This document shows, piece after piece, positions 32,811-42,375 of a stretch of 64,000 bases of DNA. Position numbers and translations under genes: made by a program. Origin of the DNA: Betaproteobacteria bacterium (GTDB lineage: Bacteria; Pseudomonadota; Gammaproteobacteria; Burkholderiales; JACQAP01). Numbering within the stretch: position 1 is the stretch's first letter; every line of letters starts with the position of its first letter. The DNA is taken from assembly GCA_016194905.1 (NCBI GenBank), contig JACQAP010000013.1:66671-130670 (forward strand), in the 5' to 3' direction. The notes under the pieces were generated by a model. The model worked only from the letters and a program-made list of their open reading frames with translations. It was not told the DNA's origin and did not search any database.

Positions 32811-34133
32811 TTACTTGAGTTTGCCCTCTTCCTTGAACACCTTCTCCCAGTCGACGATGAGTTGGTCGAGCGCTTCCTTTGCGGTGCCCTTGTCGGCGAC
32901 GACGTAGTCATGCACCCGCTTCTGCATGTCGAGCAGCAATTCCGCATACGCCGGCTCGGCCCAGAAGTCCTGCACCATCTCCATCGACTTCAGGAAGTCC
33001 GGTGCGAATGGTGCGCTCTTCGGGAAGCCCGGGTCCTGCAGCACGGCCTTGTGGCAGGAGTAGCCGCCGAGCGCCCACCACTTCTTCTGCACGTCGGGCT
33101 GTGCGAACCATTTGATGTACTTCAGCGCATCGTCCTTGCGCTCGGAGTAGGAAACCACCGAGATGCCCTGCCCGCCGAGCTGGACGCCCTTGCCCTTGGC
33201 GGACGGGTTGACGAAGAAGCCGATCTTGGCACCGCCGACATTCGGGTCCTTGTACAGGCCGGGGAAGAAGGCGAACCAGTTCATCATCATCGCCACCTGG
33301 CCCGACTTGAAAGCGTCCAGACCTTCTCCCATGTAGGCGTTCGTCATGCCGGGCGCCGTGCAGCACTTGTACAGGGACTTGTAGAACTCCAGCCCCTTGA
33401 TGGCGTCCGGCGAATTCACGAAGCCCTGCATGTGGTAAGGATTCTTCGGATCGTCGTACTTGAATCCATACGGATAGAGCACGTTGGTCACGCCCATCGT
33501 GATCCCTTCCGAACCGCGCTCGGTGAAGATGTAGGCGCCATAAACCTTCTTGCCATCGATTTCTCGACCCTGGAAGAACTCGGCGACCTGCTTGAATTCG
33601 GCCCAGGTCTTCGGCGGAGCGAGATCATGTCCGTTCTTCTTCTTGAATTCCGCCATCAGTTCGGGACGCGAAAACCAGTCCTTGCGATAGGTCCAGCCCA
33701 CCGAGTCGCCCATCGCCGGCAAGGCCCAGTAATTGGGACTGTTCTTGGGCCATTCCGAATAACCCAGCACGGTGGCCGGCATGAAGTCGCTCATCTTGAT
33801 GCCTTCTTTGGCGAAGAAATCGTTGAGCTTGACGTAGTGCCCATTCTCGGCCGCGCCGCCGATCCACTGGCTGTCGCCGATCAGCAGATCGCACAGCTTG
33901 CCCTTGGAGTTCAGCTCGTTGATGAAGCGGTCGGCAAAGCTGGTCCAGGGGACGAACTCGAACTTCATCGCAATGCCGGTCTTGGTGGTGAAGTCCTTCG
34001 ACAACTCGACCAGCGCATTGGCCGGATCCCAGGCCGCCCAGCACAAGGTTAGGTCTTTTGCCGCCGCCGTCCCGGATGCCACGGACGTTGCAAGCATTGC
34101 AATACCGAAAAGCATATTCCGCAGATTGCCCAT
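32811..34133 (-). CDS. ABC transporter substrate-binding protein (sugar/polyol type)
   Basis: A 440-residue periplasmic binding protein with a signal peptide (ending SGTAAAKD) of the extracellular solute-binding family 1. It captures the substrate for the importer encoded downstream. ATG 34133 is chosen because AGGAGG lies eight bases upstream; a GTG codon before it is also in frame. First gene of a 12-gene minus-strand run to 24143. Linkage with the Dha kinase suggests the ligand is a polyol or ketose of three to six carbons, not proven. Confidence 0.92.
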   Translation of the reverse strand: MGNLRNMLFGIAMLATSVASGTAAAKDLTLCWAAWDPANALVELSKDFTTKTGIAMKFEFVPWTSFADRFINELNSKGKLCDLLIGDSQWIGGAAENGHYVKLNDFFAKEGIKMSDFMPATVLGYSEWPKNSPNYWALPAMGDSVGWTYRKDWFSRPELMAEFKKKNGHDLAPPKTWAEFKQVAEFFQGREIDGKKVYGAYIFTERGSEGITMGVTNVLYPYGFKYDDPKNPYHMQGFVNSPDAIKGLEFYKSLYKCCTAPGMTNAYMGEGLDAFKSGQVAMMMNWFAFFPGLYKDPNVGGAKIGFFVNPSAKGKGVQLGGQGISVVSYSERKDDALKYIKWFAQPDVQKKWWALGGYSCHKAVLQDPGFPKSAPFAPDFLKSMEMVQDFWAEPAYAELLLDMQKRVHDYVVADKGTAKEALDQLIVDWEKVFKEEGKLK

Positions 34134-34290
34134 CACTATTACCTCCTCTTCACTGACGTTCGGTTATCCGCGGCCAAGCTGCCGGAGCTGCGTGTCCCGG
34201 AGCGCGACGCGGCTACTCATTCCCTACGGGCACCGAAACGCCGGACATCTCAGGGCGGCGAACTATCGGTGTCTGAACGGGTTCTCGCAT

Positions 34291-34329
34291 GTTTAGTATT
34301 ATTGTTTAGTGATAAGGCTGTCACTAAAC
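34291..34329. promoter_or_regulatory. Candidate operator: GTTTAGTGA inverted repeat
   Basis: GTTTAGTGA (34304-34312) and TCACTAAAC (34321-34329) form a perfect 9-base inverted repeat with an 8-base spacer. GTTTAGT also occurs just before at 34291-34297. The site is in the 492-base space 34134-34625 between the divergent importer operon and the dehydrogenase gene, in a clearly AT-rich patch, so it is a good candidate binding site for a regulator of both. Confidence 0.6.
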
Positions 34330-34468
34330 ATTTTGCCTGTCAACAACCGGAATTTGCAGCTTCGGATTGCTGCGACGCAAAAATATTTTTGCCTCTCGAT
34401 CAGAAAGATAAGCCTCAATTCCGCCAGTGGAGCGGCGCGCCGGCGATGCTGCAAAGCGGTAGTCCGAT

Positions 34469-34477
34469 GTTTAGTGA
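34469..34477 (+). promoter_or_regulatory. Further GTTTAGTGA box
   Basis: A third exact GTTTAGTGA, nearer to the dehydrogenase gene, about 140 bases from the inverted pair. Its spacing suggests either cooperative binding or a separate site for the plus-strand promoter. Nothing else was recognised in this intergenic space. Confidence 0.5.
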
Positions 34478-34625
34478 CGCCAAGCAAAAAAGCCGAGTGG
34501 GCCAAGCGGCGACCGGTTTAAAGTAGCTGACAAAATTAGTGTCAGTGGTTGGTGGTTGAATTCCGACCTTCACCCTTACCGGTCACCGGCAACCAGTCAC
34601 TGCTTTCTCAGGGAGGAGAAAAACA

Positions 34626-35867
34626 ATGAAACTCGGATTCATCGGCGCGGGATTCATCGCTCGATTTCAATCGGTCGCGATCAGCCAGGTGCGCGGGCTC
34701 GAAGTCGCAGGCATTCTCAAGCGGCGCGGCGCAGAGGCGCTCGGCGGCTTCTGCCGCGAGCAGCGGCTTGGCAACGCGAAAATCTACGACAGCATTGCCG
34801 AGCTGGCGAGGAACGTCGATGTCGTCGCGATCTGTGCGCCGAACTACTGTCGCGTCGAAGTCATGGAAGACATTGCCTCAGCGGTAAAGTCAGGCGCAAG
34901 GCTGAAAGGGGTGATCGTCGACAAGCCTCTGGCGCGCAACATGAAGGAAGCCAAGCGCATGGTGGAACTGGCGCGCGAAGCAAGGCTGTTGACCGCCTAC
35001 TTCGAGAACCAGATTTTCATGAAGGCGATCCGGACCCAGCGCGAGCAGTTGCTGCCTGTCGCGCAGACCATGGGTCCACTGACGCTGACCCGCTCGGCCG
35101 AGGAACATGGCGGACCGCACGAACCCTGGTTCTGGGATCCGACCCGCCAGGGTGGCGGCGTACTGCTCGACATGGGGTGCCACAGCATCGCCGTCGGTCG
35201 TCATGTGCTGACCCCACCGGACAAGGATCTTCTGTTCCTGCAGCCGGTGTCCGTCAGCGCGGACCTCGGACTTCTGAAGTGGGGACAGAAGAAGTGGCGT
35301 GACAAGCTGCTGAAAGATCGCGGCGTGGACTATGCCAAGACACCGGCGGAAGATTTTGCGACCGGCATGATCACCTATCGCAATCCGGAAACCGGGCAAA
35401 TCGTCAAAGCCCAGTTCACCGATTCGTGGATGTTCGAGAAGCAAGGCCTGCGCCTGTTCATGGACGGCATGGGGCCGGGCTATGCCTTCGAGATCAACAC
35501 GCTGGTATCGCCGTTGAACGTGTTCATCGGCGACGTCGCGGCCGAAGCCATCGCCAACCAGGAAAGCGCGCTGGAGAAAGCCACGGCGAGTCGCGGCTTG
35601 CTGGCCGTGCAATACAACGAAGCGGACCTGTATGGCTACACGGACGAGAACCAGGACATGCTGGATTCATTCTCCGTCGGACGCAATGCCATGCTGTCCT
35701 GGGAGTACGGCCTCGAAATCCAACGGCTGGTCATGGCGAGTTATCTCTCGGCCGAGCGGGGCAAGACGATCGACCTCACCGACAAAACGATCTTCGCGGA
35801 ACTGGATGCTTATATTCCCGCGATCCAGCAGGGCAGAGGAGCGGCGCAATTGCTACACGCGGGATAG
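34626..35867 (+). CDS. Gfo/Idh/MocA family oxidoreductase
   Basis: A 413-residue NAD(P)-dependent sugar/polyol dehydrogenase. The Rossmann motif is GFIGAGFIA at residues 4-12, and the catalytic lysine motif is VDKPLA in place of the usual EKP. It is divergent from the importer/Dha operon and preceded by AGGGAGGAG. It probably oxidises the imported polyol or a derived sugar, making a ketose for the kinase, an inference from position. Confidence 0.85.
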   Translation: MKLGFIGAGFIARFQSVAISQVRGLEVAGILKRRGAEALGGFCREQRLGNAKIYDSIAELARNVDVVAICAPNYCRVEVMEDIASAVKSGARLKGVIVDKPLARNMKEAKRMVELAREARLLTAYFENQIFMKAIRTQREQLLPVAQTMGPLTLTRSAEEHGGPHEPWFWDPTRQGGGVLLDMGCHSIAVGRHVLTPPDKDLLFLQPVSVSADLGLLKWGQKKWRDKLLKDRGVDYAKTPAEDFATGMITYRNPETGQIVKAQFTDSWMFEKQGLRLFMDGMGPGYAFEINTLVSPLNVFIGDVAAEAIANQESALEKATASRGLLAVQYNEADLYGYTDENQDMLDSFSVGRNAMLSWEYGLEIQRLVMASYLSAERGKTIDLTDKTIFAELDAYIPAIQQGRGAAQLLHAG

Positions 35868-36142
35868 ATGGCTCTTGAACCACTCCTGCAATCTTTTCCA
35901 TCCGTATCGACTGCATCCAGCCCCGGGCCCGCTATTCGAAAAACCGGCACCGCGCCAATGTTTACGAAGCAATCCTTCGAATCGCGTGGCCTGAACGAAA
36001 AATCAGCAATATTGGTGCCTGAGACGATAAATGCCCCCGGGATTCTCTTCAGGTGCAGGTAATGCCGGTCCATGTGCAGCGGGTTGGTTTCGGTTAGAGT
36101 AGAACTTTCTCAATATTTCCCTCTCCCCAGGGAGCAGTTCCA

Positions 36143-36553
36143 ATGAAAACCGCAGCGCTGGCCCTTCTTGGCACCCTGTTGTGGATTTTCCATCCGTCGG
36201 AAACACCGGCTGCAGGGTTCCGGGGCGGCTTCACCGGCGAAGAAATGCTCGGCCATTGCAGAGCGGAAGAAAAAGACCCGGTGAAGGATTTCGGCCGCGG
36301 CATCTGCATAGGCTTCATCGATGGATTCGCCGCGGGACATTACGTCGCGGAGACCTACCATGCCTTCCATCATCGCGAGGAAAAGATCGACGACATCTAC
36401 GGTCACCTTTGCATTCCGGACACCGTGAACCGGGGCCAACTGGTCAGGACGTTCGTGCAGTTTCTGGAGAAGAATCCGGAAAAGCTCAAGCTTCCGGCGG
36501 GACTGGTGCTGGAAGACGCGCTGCGCGACGCGTTTCCCTGTGCCGCAAAGTAG
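36143..36553 (+). CDS. Rap1a/Tai domain protein
   Basis: A 136-residue exported protein with a signal peptide (cleavage about residue 24). The body GICIGFIDGFAAGHYV, LCIPDTVNRGQLVRTFVQFL, NPEKLKLPA and AFPCAA with paired cysteines fits the Rap1a/Tai immunity-protein domain. Named members protect against type VI secretion toxins, but many, like this one, stand alone with no toxin gene next to them. A periplasmic role is likely. Confidence 0.78.
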   Translation: MKTAALALLGTLLWIFHPSETPAAGFRGGFTGEEMLGHCRAEEKDPVKDFGRGICIGFIDGFAAGHYVAETYHAFHHREEKIDDIYGHLCIPDTVNRGQLVRTFVQFLEKNPEKLKLPAGLVLEDALRDAFPCAAK

Positions 36554-36628
36554 CGTCCGAATCTCCCCTCCCGGGGTTGTCAATCCTTGCGGACCCAGAA
36601 TCCAAAACCGGCGGGGACCCTGCAATCC

Positions 36629-37867
36629 ATGCTTCGCCTCGTGCGCAGCGTAGCGGCGCCGCTCCTGTTCGCAGCCGGCTGTAGCTGCGCTTTTTCAGCC
36701 CCTCCGGTGCGGATTGCCCTGCTAACCCCTCTTAGCGGCCCGATGGCGCTGCAGGGAGAATCGGTATCGCGCCAACTGCACGCCGCTGCCGACGATATCA
36801 ACGTCCAGGGCGGTTTGTTCGGCGGCGCGAAGATCGAGATCGTGGATTTCGATGACCAGTTGAGTCCACAGCAAGGCCTGATTGCGCTGCAGTCCGCAAT
36901 CAGCCGGGACATCCGCTTCGTGACCCAGGGGCTGGGGTCGAGCGTAGGGCTCGCGTTGAGCGACGGCGTCGCCAAGCACAATGTCCGCAATCCGGACAGA
37001 CCCGTCCTGTTTCTCAATTACGGCGGACTCGATCCCGAAATGACCAACTCGAAATGTCACTTCTGGCATTTCCGTTTCGATGCGCATACCGACATGCGGG
37101 TCAATGCGCTAGCGGAGTATCTGCGCAAACAGCCCGCGATTCGAAAGGTCTATCTCATCAACCAGGACTACGCCTGGGGTCAGTCCGTCAGCCGCGCCGC
37201 AAAGGAAACCATCGTCATTCGGCGTCCCGACGTTTCCATTGTCGGCGACGATCTTCACCCGCTCGCAAAGGTCAAGGACTTCGCGCCGTATGTGGCCAAA
37301 ATCAAAGCTTCCGGCGCGGATGCGGTGGTCACCGGAAACTGGGGAAGCGATCTGTCCCTCCTGGTCAGGGCCGGCAGGGAGGCCGGCTTGAACGTCCAGT
37401 ATTTTGTGCTCGGCACTGCGCTGAAAGGTCTGCCGACAACCATCGGCCGCGCCGGCGAAGGCAATCTGAAAGTCCTGGTGCCGTGGGTCCGCGATGCGGC
37501 GGATGCGCGTAGCGCGCGATTCGCCGACGACTTCAAGGAAAAATCCGGCGACGACTGGAGTTTCGAGCAGTTCCGGCACATGTTGCGCATGCTGGTCGCG
37601 GCAACGAATCAGGCGCAGTCCGTCGAACCCCTGTCCGTGGCCAGGGCGCTCGAAGGCATGCGCATCGCCGGCGACACCGGCGAACTGTGGATGCGCCCGG
37701 AGGATCACCAGCTGTTCAATCCGATGTTCATCGCGACGCTCGCCCGATCCGGAACAAAGGGCGTGAGTCATGACTGGGAAAACAGCGGCTACGGCTGGCG
37801 AGCCGACGCAACGGTCAACCCCGGAACCTTCGACGTGCCGACAACTTGCAGGATGACAGCCCCCTAG
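36629..37867 (+). CDS. ABC transporter substrate-binding protein (branched-chain amino acid type)
   Basis: A 412-residue LivK-like periplasmic protein with a signal sequence (ATG 36629, cleavage near CAFSA). Motifs VRIALLTPLSGPMALQGES and YLINQDYAWGQSVSR are typical. It is clearly paralogous to the gene at 43298-44533 (ITNW/GNWG and EMW region, TTCRMTAP end). No Liv permease or ATPase lies near, so it is an orphan receptor. It precedes a histidine kinase by 116 bases. Confidence 0.88.
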   Translation: MLRLVRSVAAPLLFAAGCSCAFSAPPVRIALLTPLSGPMALQGESVSRQLHAAADDINVQGGLFGGAKIEIVDFDDQLSPQQGLIALQSAISRDIRFVTQGLGSSVGLALSDGVAKHNVRNPDRPVLFLNYGGLDPEMTNSKCHFWHFRFDAHTDMRVNALAEYLRKQPAIRKVYLINQDYAWGQSVSRAAKETIVIRRPDVSIVGDDLHPLAKVKDFAPYVAKIKASGADAVVTGNWGSDLSLLVRAGREAGLNVQYFVLGTALKGLPTTIGRAGEGNLKVLVPWVRDAADARSARFADDFKEKSGDDWSFEQFRHMLRMLVAATNQAQSVEPLSVARALEGMRIAGDTGELWMRPEDHQLFNPMFIATLARSGTKGVSHDWENSGYGWRADATVNPGTFDVPTTCRMTAP

Positions 37868-37983
37868 CCGGAACTCACGGTCCTTTAACAAGGTTCGCAA
37901 GATCATCGAGCGCAATGGCGTAAAGGTAAAGATCCTCGGGTCGTGCCGTTGCCAAATTGCCCCCCCGGCGGACAACTCAAATC

Positions 37984-39618
37984 ATGGATCGCACGCTGAA
38001 AATCCTGCTGATCGAAGATGCTGAGGCGGATGCCCAGCTTCAGTCCCGCGAACTGAAGCGATCCGGTCTCTCCTTCGACACGCGGCGGGTGCAAACCGAA
38101 TCCGATTTTCTCATGCAACTCGCCGAGTACGGCCCGGACATCATCGTGTCGGATTATTCCATTCCCGGCTTTGGCGGCATGCGCGCGCTGGAGATCGCCA
38201 GGGAGCGCACGCCCGATCTTCCTTTTGTCTTCGTCTCGGGAGCCATGGGCGAAGACAAGGCGGTGGAATTGCTCAAGCGCGGAGCCACCGACTATGTGCT
38301 CAAGACCAACCTTACCCGCCTCGCCTCGGCGTTGACCCGAGCGATCGAGGAAGCCGAAGCAAAACGCGCGCGCCGCAAATCCGAGTTGCGCGTTCTCGAT
38401 CTGGCCAATCTGTACGCCACGCTGTCGGAGGCCAACGCCACCCTGGCGCGCTCGCAGGCGCGCGATCAACTGTTCCAGGACATGTGTCGCATCGCGGTCA
38501 CGCGTGGCGGCTTTCATTTTGCCTGGGTGGGTCTCAGCGACCACGACACCGGCATCCTGCGGCCGGCCGCCACCTATGGCAATGCGGACGGATTTCTCGA
38601 CGGACTGGACATTCCGATTGAGGCGGGCAAACCGGGTGGGCACCAGCCGGCCGCCAGCGCCGCTCGTGAAGGCCGGGCCTGCGTATGCAACGACACGCTG
38701 GAGGATGAGCGCATCGCCGTCTGGCACGAAAGAATGCGCAACTGCTCGATCCGCTCCGCGGCTTCGGTTCCGCTGCTGCTGGAGGGAAAGCCGATCGGTT
38801 CGTTCAGCCTGTACGCGTCGGAGATCAATCATTTCGACGATGAGCGCATGCACCTGTTGAACGAACTCGCCGGCGACATCGCATTCGCTCTCGATCGTTT
38901 CGAACAGGAAATCCGCCGTCGGCGCGCGGAGGCGGAAATCCTGGAAGCGAGGCAGCAGTTGCAGGCATTGTCGACCCGCTTGCTCGAAGTGCAGGAACAG
39001 GAACGTCGCGATATTGCCCGCGAGCTGCATGACGAAATCGGCCAGTCCCTGACGCTGGTAAAGATAAAGCTGCAGATGGCGCTGCGTCGGGGTGGCAACG
39101 ACAAGGGTCTGACCGAGGAATGCGTGGAGATTGCGAGCCAGACACTCGAGCAGGTGCGCACCATGTCGCTGAACCTGCGCCCGCCGGCACTGGATGACCT
39201 TGGCCTGGCGGCGGCGTTGCAGTGGGCGCTGGACCGGCAGGAAGCTGCTACTGGATGGGAAATCGAATTCGCTGCCGATCCGCTACCGGATCGGCTGGCT
39301 ATGGAAACCGAAACTGCGTGCTTCCGCGTCGCACAGGAAGCGCTCACCAACGCAGCCCGACATGCGCAGGCGAAGAAAATTGCAGTACACCTGCGCATTA
39401 TCGGCGGGCATCTTGAACTTGCCGTCAAGGACGACGGATGCGGTTTCGATCAGGAGGCGGTGCGCCACCGTCCGGCCGATCGCTCGAGCCTGGGATTGAT
39501 ATCGATGAAGGAGCGCGCCTCGCTTGCGGGCGGCAGCCTGAACATTCAATCGACAAGCGGCACGGGAACCACAGTGCTGGCGAAATTTCCGTTGCGCTGG
39601 CGCAGCCCGGCCGCATAA
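37984..39618 (+). CDS. Hybrid sensor protein: REC, GAF and NarL-type histidine kinase
   Basis: A 544-residue protein. The N-terminal receiver has the phospho-acceptor D57 in IIVSDYSIPG with E11-D12 upstream and a K in the VLKTN strand. A coiled linker and a GAF sensor (about 160-300) follow. The kinase is of the HisKA_3 type with H349 in ARELHDEIGQS, and an HATPase_c domain with DDGCGFD. There is no membrane helix, so it is cytosolic. No response regulator gene is adjacent. Start ATG 37984 chosen; earlier in-frame codons are not preceded by a site. Confidence 0.85.
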   Translation: MDRTLKILLIEDAEADAQLQSRELKRSGLSFDTRRVQTESDFLMQLAEYGPDIIVSDYSIPGFGGMRALEIARERTPDLPFVFVSGAMGEDKAVELLKRGATDYVLKTNLTRLASALTRAIEEAEAKRARRKSELRVLDLANLYATLSEANATLARSQARDQLFQDMCRIAVTRGGFHFAWVGLSDHDTGILRPAATYGNADGFLDGLDIPIEAGKPGGHQPAASAAREGRACVCNDTLEDERIAVWHERMRNCSIRSAASVPLLLEGKPIGSFSLYASEINHFDDERMHLLNELAGDIAFALDRFEQEIRRRRAEAEILEARQQLQALSTRLLEVQEQERRDIARELHDEIGQSLTLVKIKLQMALRRGGNDKGLTEECVEIASQTLEQVRTMSLNLRPPALDDLGLAAALQWALDRQEAATGWEIEFAADPLPDRLAMETETACFRVAQEALTNAARHAQAKKIAVHLRIIGGHLELAVKDDGCGFDQEAVRHRPADRSSLGLISMKERASLAGGSLNIQSTSGTGTTVLAKFPLRWRSPAA

Positions 39619-39637
39619 GCCGGACAAAACGGACAGA

Positions 39638-40771
39638 CTACTGCACCGGGAAATCCACCCGTTTCATGAACACGATCTTGCCGCCCTCGTTCTTCACGAT
39701 GTTGTAGCCGTGCAGACCATCGCCGTTCTGGTCGAACTCGTAAGTGCCTTCCAGTCCCTTGTAACCCTTGATCGCCAGAATCGCCGAGCGTACCGCCTCC
39801 GGTTCTGTGCTGCCGGCATCGCGGATGGCTTGCGCGAGAACTTGCGTCGCGTCGTAAGACCAGCTGGCGAAGGTGTCGGGATTGAGTCCGTATTTATCGC
39901 GATACTTTTTCATGAACGCGCGCGTCAGGTCGTTTGCGTCGGTGGTGAAATCGGTGATCGCATAGGTACCGTGCAGCGTCTCGCCGGCAAGTTTGAGAGA
40001 AGTCACCGCAATGATCGATGGCGACCCGACCCACGGGATCGTTACCCCAAGCTGCCGGAGTTGGCGCGCAAAGATGCCGACATCGGCCTCGTTCGTCATG
40101 TAAGTTGCGAGGATGTCCGCGTCGGACTTCTTGATCGAAAGCACAACGGCGGTGAAGTCCTGCGAGTTGTTCGTGTACCCCTGGTCCAGTACCGGCGTGA
40201 TGCCCTGGGCGGCCAGCACCGCCGTCAGCGCCTTCGCACCGCCGGAACCGAATGCGTCGGTGGAATGGATGACCGCCCATTTCTTCAACTTGAGGGTGTT
40301 GACGCCGAAATCGGCGATGACGCGCGAGGAATAACTGTCGTTCGGGCGCGCGCGGAATACCCAGCGGTTGTTGACATGCGTAAGGCTGGTATCCGTGCCG
40401 CCGATCATCGTCGGAATGCCGGATTTGGCGATCGTCGGCGACGCGGCCTGGATCTGGGTGCTGCGGATCGGCCCGACGATTCCGGCGATATCGCCGCGGC
40501 CGCCGAGCTTGGAGAATGCAAGCACGGTTCCCGGATTCGAGCTCTGGTTGTCCTCGATCTGCAACTCGATGCGACGTCCCAGGATGCCGCCGGCATTGTT
40601 GATCTCCTCCTGCGCGAGCTTGATGCCGTTGACCGTAAATTCGCCGGCCTGCGCCTGCACGCCGGTGATCTCGTTGACAACGCCGATTTTGATGGGATCG
40701 GCCGCCACGGTTAAGTCGCCGGTGAACATCGCCAGAGCAAGAACCGCGATCATCCTGTCGACTACTTTCAT
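39638..40771 (-). CDS. ABC transporter substrate-binding protein (branched-chain amino acid type)
   Basis: A 377-residue LivK-like receptor with signal peptide (ending DLTVAADPIK). Conserved KIGVVNEITGVQAQAGE, GGDTSLTHVNN-like ligand region and YDATQVL near the C-terminus. ATG 40771 has GGGAGGA upstream. Convergent with the histidine kinase, divergent from the serine hydrolase. No transporter partners nearby. Confidence 0.88.
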   Translation of the reverse strand: MKVVDRMIAVLALAMFTGDLTVAADPIKIGVVNEITGVQAQAGEFTVNGIKLAQEEINNAGGILGRRIELQIEDNQSSNPGTVLAFSKLGGRGDIAGIVGPIRSTQIQAASPTIAKSGIPTMIGGTDTSLTHVNNRWVFRARPNDSYSSRVIADFGVNTLKLKKWAVIHSTDAFGSGGAKALTAVLAAQGITPVLDQGYTNNSQDFTAVVLSIKKSDADILATYMTNEADVGIFARQLRQLGVTIPWVGSPSIIAVTSLKLAGETLHGTYAITDFTTDANDLTRAFMKKYRDKYGLNPDTFASWSYDATQVLAQAIRDAGSTEPEAVRSAILAIKGYKGLEGTYEFDQNGDGLHGYNIVKNEGGKIVFMKRVDFPVQ

Positions 40772-40980
40772 TTCATCCTCCCTTGGCTGACAAAGCACCG
40801 ATCGCCGACCGGTTGCCGTTCATCCTAGCACGATGCAAAAACGTGCGATCACGGCGGTGGATGGCGCACTGCAACCGGTAATGTTGCAATGGTCGAAACG
40901 CTTTTCACGATCGCATTGACACCATCAGGACGCGGCTTTACCGTTCGACTCCTATTTTTCACTGGCATGAGGAACTACCA

Positions 40981-42294
40981 ATGAGCGCAAAGCGCATCGT
41001 GTTCGGCCTTGTATTCAGCATCGTTTTCTTGACGGCCGCCGGATCATGGGCGCAAGGGCTGCCTTCCGCTGCGCCCGAGTCGGTGGGCATGTCGGCGCAG
41101 CGGCTCGCCCGCATCGGCGACGCGTTCAAGAAGGAGATCGATCAGGGTAAATTGCCGAGCGCGGTGTTCCTGGTGGCCCGCAAGGGCAAGCTGGTGTACT
41201 CGGAAGCAATCGGTTTTCAGGACAAGGAGGCCGGCAAGCCGATCGCAAAGGATTCGATCTTCCGCATCTATTCGATGACCAAACCGCTCGTTTCGGTGGC
41301 GGCGATGATGCTGGTCGAGGAAGGCAGGATCCAGCTCACCGATCCGGTCTCGAAATATCTGCCGGTCATGAAATCCCTGAACGTCAGCGTGGCAAAGGCC
41401 GACGCCGAGTTCGCGAAAGTCACCTACGCACAGGTGCCGGCCGATCGCGAGATGACGGTGCAGGATCTGCTGCGCCACACGGCGGGCCTGGCTTACGGCG
41501 AAATCACGCAGAATGCGCCCGTGAAAGAGGCGCTCGGCAAGGCAGGTATCTACAAGAGCGCGATCGATTACGATGCGCGCGACCTGGCGCCGGCGGAAGA
41601 AGTCGAACGCCTTGCCAAAGTACCGCTCGCGCATCAGCCCGGAACGGTCTGGGAATACAGCCTCGCGAGCGACGTGCTCGGCCGGGTCGTCGAGACCGCC
41701 TCAGGAGAGCGCTTGGCGGATTTCCTCGACAAGCGCTTGTTCAAACCGCTGAAGATGAGCGACACCGGCTTCCGGGTGTCACAGGACAAAATCAATCGGC
41801 TGGCGGTGCCGTTGCCCACGGATATCACCAGCGGCAAGCCTAACAATCTGATCGACGTATCGGCTGCGCCGGCCAACGACTCCGGCGGCGCCGGCGGCGT
41901 GTCCACCGCGGCGGATTATCTTCGCTTTTCGCAAATGCTGCTCAATGGCGGGCAACTCGATGGCGCCCGCGTGCTGAGTCGCAGCTCGGTCGCCCTGATG
42001 ACCGCCGATCATCTCGGACCACGCATCGCCGCGCCGGTCACGCCTGGAGAATTGCTGCTCGGCGTGCCGGGTTATACCTTCGGCCTGGGCTTCGCGGTGC
42101 GCCAGGGTCCGGGCGTGGCGGGGGTTCCCGGTTCGGCAGGCGAGTTCATGTGGGCGGGCTATGCCGGAACTTACTTCTGGGTCGATCCGAAAGAAGAGAT
42201 CGTCGCGGTCTACATGACCCAGGCGCCGAGCCCGATCCGCGCCTACTATCGGCGGCTTTTCAAGCAATTGGTCTATGCCGCGATCGCCGATTGA
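40981..42294 (+). CDS. Serine hydrolase, beta-lactamase class C / esterase EstB family
   Basis: A 437-residue exported protein (signal ending GSWAQG). The catalytic serine is S98 in IYSMTKPL (SxxK), and Y226 in WEYSLASD is the general base position. Family members are esterases or beta-lactamase-fold transacylases; with a Y-S-L in place of the class C YxN an esterase is likelier than a true beta-lactamase. Separate promoter region of about 200 bases. Confidence 0.85.
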   Translation: MSAKRIVFGLVFSIVFLTAAGSWAQGLPSAAPESVGMSAQRLARIGDAFKKEIDQGKLPSAVFLVARKGKLVYSEAIGFQDKEAGKPIAKDSIFRIYSMTKPLVSVAAMMLVEEGRIQLTDPVSKYLPVMKSLNVSVAKADAEFAKVTYAQVPADREMTVQDLLRHTAGLAYGEITQNAPVKEALGKAGIYKSAIDYDARDLAPAEEVERLAKVPLAHQPGTVWEYSLASDVLGRVVETASGERLADFLDKRLFKPLKMSDTGFRVSQDKINRLAVPLPTDITSGKPNNLIDVSAAPANDSGGAGGVSTAADYLRFSQMLLNGGQLDGARVLSRSSVALMTADHLGPRIAAPVTPGELLLGVPGYTFGLGFAVRQGPGVAGVPGSAGEFMWAGYAGTYFWVDPKEEIVAVYMTQAPSPIRAYYRRLFKQLVYAAIAD

Positions 42295-42375
42295 GAGAGG
42301 CCGTGAATGCGTGTCCCTGAAGGGATACCGGGCTGGTGCCCATAAATGCCGTGAATGCAAGGAATACGAGTTCCT

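Noticed and set aside
31761-34052. 763-codon open frame on the plus strand across permease and receptor genes
   Set aside because: Spans two clear minus-strand genes and their gap; composition is shadow-like (His/Arg/Glu rich) and there is no motif.
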